Assembly (NCBI GenBank): GCA_029559475.1
Contig: JAKQBN010000046.1
Span: forward strand, 1 to 58,018
Source: a bacterium
Lineage (GTDB): Bacteria > UBA4055
DNA length: 58,018 nt
Reading direction: 5' to 3'
A program made the position numbers and the translations under genes. This document shows, piece by piece, positions 53,019 through 58,018 of this stretch. Below the pieces are notes generated by a model that made no database searches, was not told where the DNA came from, and saw only the letters and a list, made by a program, of their open reading frames with translations. Positions within the stretch are counted from its first letter, which is position 1, and every line of letters starts with the position of its first letter.

Positions 53019-54119
53019 TTACAGCCTGTTCTCAGTTTTTGCGTCAAAGAAATGCGCTTTGCCTATATTGACTGGCAGTTCGACCGTTTCCCCGACTGAA
53101 TAACTGGTCCCGCCCGATTCTATCCTTGAAATAATTTCATGCTTACCGCAGGTCAGGTAAATGTATATCTCCGAACCGAGAGGTTCTATTACATCTATTC
53201 TGCCTTTTATGACCGGGTTTGTTGAGTTGCTTTTAGCCGTCAGAGATCCTATTTCCTCCGGTCTGATCCCCATGATGATATTCTCATAACCCGAGCCTGA
53301 AAGGAAAGTAAGATCATTTCCGAGCTTGAGACTTATGCCGTCATCCGACTTGAAGAACCTGTCCCCGCCTGAATTTATGATACTGCCGTAAAAGAAATTC
53401 ATCTGGGGCATTCCGATAAATCCCGCCGTGAATTTATTGGCGGGTTTATTATATAATTCAAGCGGTTCAGCTACCTGCTGAATAAATCCGTCTTTCATGA
53501 CCACGATCCTGTCGCCCATGGTCATAGCTTCGGTCTGATCGTGCGTGACGTATATCATTGTCGCGTTTAAACTACTATGTAGCCTTTTTATCTCGGTGCG
53601 CATCTGTGTCCTGAGCTTTGCGTCAAGATTGGACAACGGTTCGTCGAAAAGGAAAACGGAAGGTTTTCTTACTATCGCTCTGCCGACAGCCACACGCTGT
53701 CTTTGTCCGCCCGAAAGCGCACCCGGTCTTCTGTTTAAAAGATCTCCGATGCCTAAGATCTCGGCAGCTGACTTCACCGAGCTTTCAATTTCTTTTTTAG
53801 GGAACTTTCTGAGCTTCAGCCCGAAAGCCATATTTTCGAATACGCTCATGTGCGGATAAAGCGCGTAGTTCTGGAATACCATGGCTATATTTCTGTCCTT
53901 CGGAAGAACTTCATTGACCACTTTTCCGTCAATTGAGATCGTTCCTGAAGTAATTTCTTCAAGCCCCGCGATCATTCTGAGAGTGGTCGACTTTCCGCAA
54001 CCTGATGGACCCACGAAGACAACGAATTCCTTATCTTTTATCTCAAGATTAAAATCGTTTACGGCGACATTTTTATTGTCGTAAACCTTCTTTACATTTT
54101 TCAGGATCACTTCAGCCAT
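53019..54119 (-). CDS. MalK/UgpC-type sugar ABC transporter ATPase
   Basis: This 366-residue ATPase has Walker A VGPSGCGKST (37-45), signature LSGGQRQRVAVGRAI, Walker B VFLFDEPLSNLDAKLR and the switch His in YVTHDQTEAM. A C-terminal OB/TOBE regulatory domain (about 240-360, MGIRPEEI) is typical of carbohydrate importers of the CUT1 class. It powers the importer encoded by the next two genes and follows the GH130 gene by 2 bp, so sugar uptake and processing are co-expressed. Confidence 0.93.
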   Translation of the reverse strand: MAEVILKNVKKVYDNKNVAVNDFNLEIKDKEFVVFVGPSGCGKSTTLRMIAGLEEITSGTISIDGKVVNEVLPKDRNIAMVFQNYALYPHMSVFENMAFGLKLRKFPKKEIESSVKSAAEILGIGDLLNRRPGALSGGQRQRVAVGRAIVRKPSVFLFDEPLSNLDAKLRTQMRTEIKRLHSSLNATMIYVTHDQTEAMTMGDRIVVMKDGFIQQVAEPLELYNKPANKFTAGFIGMPQMNFFYGSIINSGGDRFFKSDDGISLKLGNDLTFLSGSGYENIIMGIRPEEIGSLTAKSNSTNPVIKGRIDVIEPLGSEIYIYLTCGKHEIISRIESGGTSYSVGETVELPVNIGKAHFFDAKTENRL

Positions 54120-54121
54120 AT

Positions 54122-55066
54122 TTATTCCATGCTTTTGATAAGTTCGTCAACTGTTGTGAAAGCCAGTCCGGTGCAGGTATCCGCGCAGCCGTAATAAAGA
54201 GCTATCCGACCGGACTTTTCATCATTAAGGGCGGCGCACGGGAAAACTACGTTCGGAACATCTCCCACGCACTCATAATACTCCCACGGCGCCAATATGT
54301 AATTTCTTGTTCTTTTCAAAACTTTCCACGGCTCTTTCAGGTCTAAAAGGGCTGCTCCCATGCTGTAAACATATCCGTTGCATGATGTCAGCACTCCGTG
54401 ATAGATCAGCAGCCAGCCTTTCTTTGTTTCGATCGGTACAGGGCCTGCGCCTACTTTGGTGCTCTGCCATCCGTCGTTGATAGTACCCATAACATGCCTG
54501 TGTTTACCCCAGAAAGTCAGGTCAGGGCTTTCGGAATAAAATATATCCCCGAAGGCTGTATGTCCTGTATCGCTCGGCCTTGAGAGCATAGCGTAATTCT
54601 CGTTTATCTTTTTGGGGAACAGCACTCCGTTCCTGTTATATGGTAAAAAGGCGTTTTCAAGCTGATGGAATTTTTTAAAATCCTTCGTCCAGCCTATTCC
54701 GATAGTCGGCCCGAAATATCCGTTGCACCAGGTTACGTAATAAATATCTCCGATCTTCGTTACGCGCGGATCGTAGGCATAAACGAAATTCCCGATCTCT
54801 TTATCTTCGCAGATGAATTTTATCGGTTTTTCATCGATATCCCATTTGATCCCGTCCTTTGAAAATCCCGCGTGGATCCTCATCTGACGCGCTCTGTTGT
54901 CGCATCTGAATACACCTGCGAAACCGTCCTTATAGGGCACGGCAGCGCTGTTGAAAATGCTGTTCGAAGTTTTCAGCTGGTCTCTTTCTATTACAGGGTT
55001 TTTTGTATAACGCCAGACAGGTCCGTTATAACCTTCCGGTTTATCTTCCCATGGGATCGGTTTCAT
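54122..55066 (-). CDS. GH130-family glycoside phosphorylase/hydrolase
   Basis: This 314-residue five-bladed beta-propeller of family GH130 has the general acid Asp99 in [14 protein letters not shown]. Supporting blade motifs include [60 protein letters not shown], and LLIYHGV. GH130 enzymes mostly phosphorolyse beta-1,2- or beta-1,4-mannosides (mannosyl-GlcNAc, mannobiose) and some hydrolyse them; there is no signal peptide, so it acts in the cytoplasm on imported sugar. Start overlaps the previous stop as ATGA. Subfamily and exact linkage cannot be settled by eye. Confidence 0.88.
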   Translation of the reverse strand: MKPIPWEDKPEGYNGPVWRYTKNPVIERDQLKTSNSIFNSAAVPYKDGFAGVFRCDNRARQMRIHAGFSKDGIKWDIDEKPIKFICEDKEIGNFVYAYDPRVTKIGDIYYVTWCNGYFGPTIGIGWTKDFKKFHQLENAFLPYNRNGVLFPKKINENYAMLSRPSDTGHTAFGDIFYSESPDLTFWGKHRHVMGTINDGWQSTKVGAGPVPIETKKGWLLIYHGVLTSCNGYVYSMGAALLDLKEPWKVLKRTRNYILAPWEYYECVGDVPNVVFPCAALNDEKSGRIALYYGCADTCTGLAFTTVDELIKSME

Positions 55067-55533
55067 TTGGGCTCCATATCAATAATTTTAAGAATGATCT
55101 CGTTCGATCTGATCTTTACGTACGAACAAAACAATTTATAAATACCGGGTTTATAAAAAACATGATCGCCGTGATTACCGTCTTCAAGCAGAATGTTTTT
55201 ATTCAGAAGCGGATATTCAATACATTTTCCGGGTTGAAGCTGATTAGAAGGATTTCTTCCGTGTCCCAATGAATAGGAGGGGTGATCAATCTGTATAGTA
55301 TCGGAACCGCATACAGCCTGAGTATTTATGAACTGCTGGAAGTATGGGGAATAGGGAATCGTAATAACCGAATCCGATAAGTTTTTTACTAAAAGTTTGA
55401 GCTGAACAGGGTCACCCATTTGATAAATTGAATCAGGCGACGAAATTTCAAGGCTGATCGGATAATTTAAAGTATAATCCTGAGACAAAATCAGAACCTG
55501 TTTGAGTAATATAAAAAGCACAAAATATTTCAT
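55063..55533 (-). CDS. Small secreted Ig-like protein leading the ABC/GH130 operon
   Basis: This 156-residue protein has a signal peptide (about 1-18 from the chosen ATG at 55531-55533; the frame extends to a TTG at 55554). The mature part is beta-rich with the pattern of an Ig-like or proteinase-inhibitor-like sandwich ([36 protein letters not shown]). I do not recognise the family. Its TGA overlaps the GH130 ATG, so it belongs to the operon, and it may sit in the periplasm near the transporter. Confidence 0.65.
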   Translation of the reverse strand: MKYFVLFILLKQVLILSQDYTLNYPISLEISSPDSIYQMGDPVQLKLLVKNLSDSVITIPYSPYFQQFINTQAVCGSDTIQIDHPSYSLGHGRNPSNQLQPGKCIEYPLLNKNILLEDGNHGDHVFYKPGIYKLFCSYVKIRSNEIILKIIDMEPK

Positions 55534-55566
55534 AGCTATTCCGAGATTAAACAATCAGAATGAGAA

Positions 55567-55740
55567 TATACCCTGAGAGCATTACAAAGTCAAAGGAAAA
55601 ATTCATACGGAACTTGTAACAATGAAATACAACTATTAAATTGCTTAACAATTAAAGATGAGAGAATTATAAAAATCATATTAGATAATATCGCGCTGGT
55701 AGCTAAATCCGTAGACAAAAGTATCCAAAAGCTAAATTAA
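55567..55740 (+). other. Start-less open frame, possible gene remnant
   Basis: A 57-codon open stretch ends at TAA 55738-55740 with a helix-like C-terminus (ERIIKIILDNIALVAKSVDKSIQKLN) but has no ATG, GTG or TTG start and follows a TGA. It may be the tail of a lost gene in the divergent region between the ABC operon and fic. The rest of the 55534-55819 gap holds the fic promoter. Confidence 0.25.
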
Positions 55741-55771
55741 TTTCTCAATCGATTTAAAAAGATAATAAAAC

Positions 55772-55800
55772 TTGCATATATGTCCCATTTTTGTTATTTT
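55772..55800 (+). promoter_or_regulatory. Candidate promoter for fic
   Basis: TTGCAT and TATTTT are separated by 17 bp, 19 bp before the ATG, with GAGGAGAG as ribosome site in between. Confidence 0.4.
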
Positions 55801-55819
55801 TGGTACATGAGGAGAGAAT

Positions 55820-56902
55820 ATGAGACAAATTGCACCATATACCGTTCTATCAAATCTGCCAGTTGAAAGGGAGAAAGTAGAAACCATTGAGATATTAAAA
55901 CAGGCAAATAAGGCAGGTTCCGCTCTTGCCGAATTGAAAGGATTAGCTAAAACTATCCCGAATCAGGAAATTCTGATCAATGCCTTAGTCCTGCAGGAAG
56001 CAAAGGACAGTTCGGAAATAGAGAATATTGTAACGACACAGGATGAATTATACAAGGCGTTAACTGCAACAAACCCGAATATTTCACAAGGAACAAAGGA
56101 AGTCGTCAACTACAGAAAAGCTTTATTCCGCGGCTTTGATCTTATCAAAAGTCAAGGTTTTTTAAGAATAAACGACATCGTTACCATACAACAGGAACTT
56201 GTTGAAAATACTGCCGGTATCAGAAATACACCGGGCACTGTGTTAAAGAATGATAAAACCGGAGAAATTGTTTATACACCGCCTCAGAACAAACAGGAAA
56301 TCATGGATCTGCTGACAAATTTAGTCCTGCACTACAATGAACAAAATGACGATCTGCCGCCTTTGATCAATCTTGCGATCCTTCACTATCAATTTGAAAG
56401 TATTCACCCATTCTACGACGGAAACGGAAGAACGGGAAGAATTCTAAATATTCTGTATCTGATATTAAACAATCTGATCGAAATTCCCATTCTTTATTTA
56501 AGCTCATACATAATAAAAAACAAAGCTGATTACTACAAACTTCTCAATCAAACAAACAAAACTGGCGACTGGAAAGACTGGATATTATATATCCTCAAAG
56601 CTGTCGAGATTACTTCATTACAAACTATAAAAAAAATCAATTCGATAAACGCACTTCTTGAACAAACAATTCTGCAAGTACAGAAAGAATCTCCGAAGAT
56701 CTATAAAAAAGAGTTGATTGAATTACTCTTCGAACAGCCATACTCGAAAATTGATTTCGTCGTCAACAGGCTCAATGTAGAAAGAAAAGCAGCATCCCGC
56801 TATCTTAAAGAGCTTGAAAACATAGGGATTCTTAAATCCTATAAAGCAGGAAGAGAGACTTTATACATAAATACAAGACTGATCGACGTGCTGAAACAGT
56901 AG
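55820..56902 (+). CDS. Fic-family AMP-transferase, class II (self-inhibited)
   Basis: This 360-residue protein has an N-terminal Fic_N-type region. An inhibitory-helix motif S-x3-E-N lies at residues 64-69 (SSEIEN), and the catalytic Fic motif HPFYDGNGRTGR at 196-207 is complete. A winged-helix C-terminus follows (about 295-355, LNVERKAASRYLKELENIGIL). Such proteins transfer AMP to target hydroxyl groups; the inhibitory Glu normally blocks ATP binding until released. The target is unknown. It sits 41 bp upstream of the GrpB-domain gene, in accessory DNA. Confidence 0.9.
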   Translation: MRQIAPYTVLSNLPVEREKVETIEILKQANKAGSALAELKGLAKTIPNQEILINALVLQEAKDSSEIENIVTTQDELYKALTATNPNISQGTKEVVNYRKALFRGFDLIKSQGFLRINDIVTIQQELVENTAGIRNTPGTVLKNDKTGEIVYTPPQNKQEIMDLLTNLVLHYNEQNDDLPPLINLAILHYQFESIHPFYDGNGRTGRILNILYLILNNLIEIPILYLSSYIIKNKADYYKLLNQTNKTGDWKDWILYILKAVEITSLQTIKKINSINALLEQTILQVQKESPKIYKKELIELLFEQPYSKIDFVVNRLNVERKAASRYLKELENIGILKSYKAGRETLYINTRLIDVLKQ

Positions 56903-56943
56903 TTTTTTGTAAAGGTCTTAAGTTTTTTACAGGTAGAGGAAGA

Positions 56944-57921
56944 ATGATTTTATCTGAATACGATCCGAATTGGGAATACGAATATCGAAAACTTGGCCTG
57001 TTTTATATTGAAATCCTAGGTGAATTATTAGTCAGAATTGAGCATGTGGGAAGCACAGCTATATACGGTATTAAAGCAAAACCAATACTTGATATTGATC
57101 TTGTTATTGAAGATAATTCAGTCCTTTCCGAAGTCGTAAAAAAACTCAAAACGATCGGCTACACGCATAACGGAGATCAGGGTATTCCTGGAAGAGAAGC
57201 ATTTCTGCGTGATGATCAGTCTGTCCCTTGGAATCAAAAAAATAAAACATGGATGAAACATCATCTCTATGTCTGCACAAAAGACAGCCGGGAATTAGAC
57301 AGACACATTCAGTTTCGTGACTACCTGAACACAAATTCTGAAGCCGCAAAAGAATATGAAAATATAAAACTCGAAATAGAATCAAGATCGAACGGAGACA
57401 GAAAATTATACGCTGACATCAAAGAGAACGACGGTGTCTGTTCCGCCTATGTGGAGAGAGTATTAGCGATCGTAGCCCAAAAGAAATATCTTAGGGAATT
57501 AAAATATAGATTTTCATTACAGCTAAGAACTATTAATAGATTAATCAGTATTTGTGCTTTGCCAATGGGGTTAGTAACTAGACAAGAAGGTGACATCATT
57601 ACTGATTATTTTTATTTCTGTGTTACAAAGGCATGCAAATCTCTAAAAGCAATAAAATTACTATATGAAAACAAATACTTTGAAGATTCTTTATCGCTTT
57701 TACGGAGTACTTATGAATCATATCTCAACACGAGGTTCATGTTGTACTCAAAAGACGATAAACGTATAGACTTTCTAGTAAGAAATCCAATAAGATTAAA
57801 TAATGAATCGTTTTTTTATTTGACAAAGGAAAATGGTAAGAAAGATAGAAATAAAATAATTGATACCGGAAGAAATAAGATTGTAGATTCTTGTCAAAGT
57901 GTCCCACTGATTCCTGTTTAA
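56944..57921 (+). CDS. GrpB-domain protein with C-terminal helical domain, 3' end cut by an IS
   Basis: Residues 1-175 are a GrpB/UPF0157 nucleotidyltransferase-fold domain (EHVGSTAIYGIKAKPILDIDLV near residue 33, with the GS and DID active-site-type residues; HHLYVCTKDSRELDRHIQFRDYL). Residues 180-316 are a separate helical domain resembling DUF5677-type proteins (YFEDSLSLLRSTYESYLNTRFML). From codon 317 (57892) the reading frame runs into what looks like an insertion-sequence end and stops after nine foreign residues, so the native C-terminus is lost. The function of the fusion is unknown; a defence or toxin-antitoxin role is possible given the fic neighbour. Confidence 0.7.
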   Translation: MILSEYDPNWEYEYRKLGLFYIEILGELLVRIEHVGSTAIYGIKAKPILDIDLVIEDNSVLSEVVKKLKTIGYTHNGDQGIPGREAFLRDDQSVPWNQKNKTWMKHHLYVCTKDSRELDRHIQFRDYLNTNSEAAKEYENIKLEIESRSNGDRKLYADIKENDGVCSAYVERVLAIVAQKKYLRELKYRFSLQLRTINRLISICALPMGLVTRQEGDIITDYFYFCVTKACKSLKAIKLLYENKYFEDSLSLLRSTYESYLNTRFMLYSKDDKRIDFLVRNPIRLNNESFFYLTKENGKKDRNKIIDTGRNKIVDSCQSVPLIPV

Positions 57922-58018
57922 AGTGTCACAGTTTCCACCTCCTGAACCCGTTAAAATTTAACCATTCTTTTTCTTCGCTGCAACCTTTTTATTCTTTCTC
58001 ATAGATTCCCCTGTAATA
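57892..58018 (-). mobile_element. Terminus of an IS21-family insertion sequence
   Basis: The end starts TGTCAAAGTGTCCCACTG (IS21 elements begin TG) and holds an 8-base direct repeat, AAAGTGTC, at 57896-57903 and 57920-57927, 24 bp apart, like the multiple terminal sites of IS21 elements. An IstB-like C-terminus reads toward it on the minus strand. The rest of the element and its target duplication lie beyond the window. Confidence 0.55.
57958..58018 (-). CDS. istB: C-terminus of an IstB-like IS helper ATPase (partial)
   Basis: Nineteen codons enter from the window edge and end at TAA 57958-57960, reading ITGESMRKNKKVAAKKKNG. An (I)xGES(x)R segment followed by a basic tail is how many IstB proteins end, and the position just inside the IS terminus is as expected. 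The fragment is too short for a firm call. Confidence 0.45.
   Translation of the reverse strand, partial: ITGESMRKNKKVAAKKKNG

Noticed and set aside
1-58018. Search for CRISPR arrays, Cas genes, rRNA genes or prophage structural genes.
   Set aside because: I saw no regularly spaced repeats and no such genes in the window.

Overview
This window looks like a chromosomal segment of an uncultured-type Gram-negative bacterium of the FCB (Fibrobacteres-Chlorobi-Bacteroidetes) superphylum. The evidence is a secreted M14 carboxypeptidase that ends in a type IX secretion sorting domain, a DUF2723 glycosyltransferase, outer-membrane-type beta proteins, a double-Asp-free RND pump of the kind common in this group, and a moderate-to-low GC content (about 40% by eye). 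I cannot name the phylum from sequence alone; candidate lineages such as Delongbacteria, Cloacimonadota or Fibrobacterota would fit.

Layout. Positions 1-2213 are accessory DNA: the end of an unknown gene, a PIN-domain toxin with its presumed antitoxin, a decayed ORF6N gene behind a perfect palindrome, and an MntA/HepT pair. From 2269 to about 48295 the DNA is housekeeping. In order it holds rRNA methyltransferase RlmA; an RND efflux pump with its adaptor; a small coiled-coil lipoprotein; the pabA-pabB-pabC folate cluster; a biotin-less carboxyltransferase subunit; RdgB; a PTS IIA protein with an extra C-terminal domain; a sugar kinase; two HAD proteins; and a translationally coupled set of MMPL-type exporter, LolA-like protein and DUF1302-like barrel. 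An M20 amidohydrolase follows, then a PilT ATPase with a duplicated N-terminal domain. Next comes a reverse-strand envelope operon (L-asparaginase, VanZ-like, DUF2723, flippase-like). After it are a DUF5679 zinc ribbon, a lipid kinase, SppA fused to a beta-barrel-like domain, DapH, the M14 and M18 peptidases, urocanate hydratase, an ABC-F ATPase, and an HtrA-psd-pssA-ribE-ribBA-methyltransferase run. One CAU-anticodon tRNA, a PhzF protein and a DUF3795 protein close the region.

The most unusual locus is the reverse-strand operon at 48297-55533. It encodes a small secreted protein, a GH130 glycoside phosphorylase-type enzyme, a MalK-like ATPase, an ABC permease whose substrate-binding protein is fused to its N-terminus, and a second permease carrying a roughly 500-residue extracytoplasmic insertion. 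That insertion holds six divergent copies of a 65-74-residue repeat centred on a Leu-Asn motif. Together they suggest a beta-mannoside-type oligosaccharide importer in which two binding modules are built into the membrane subunits, with intracellular phosphorolysis of the cargo.

The right end (55820-58018) is accessory again: an autoinhibited class II Fic protein and a GrpB-domain protein whose 3' end is cut by what looks like the terminus of an IS21-family insertion sequence, with the last 19 codons of an IstB-like gene reading in from the window edge.
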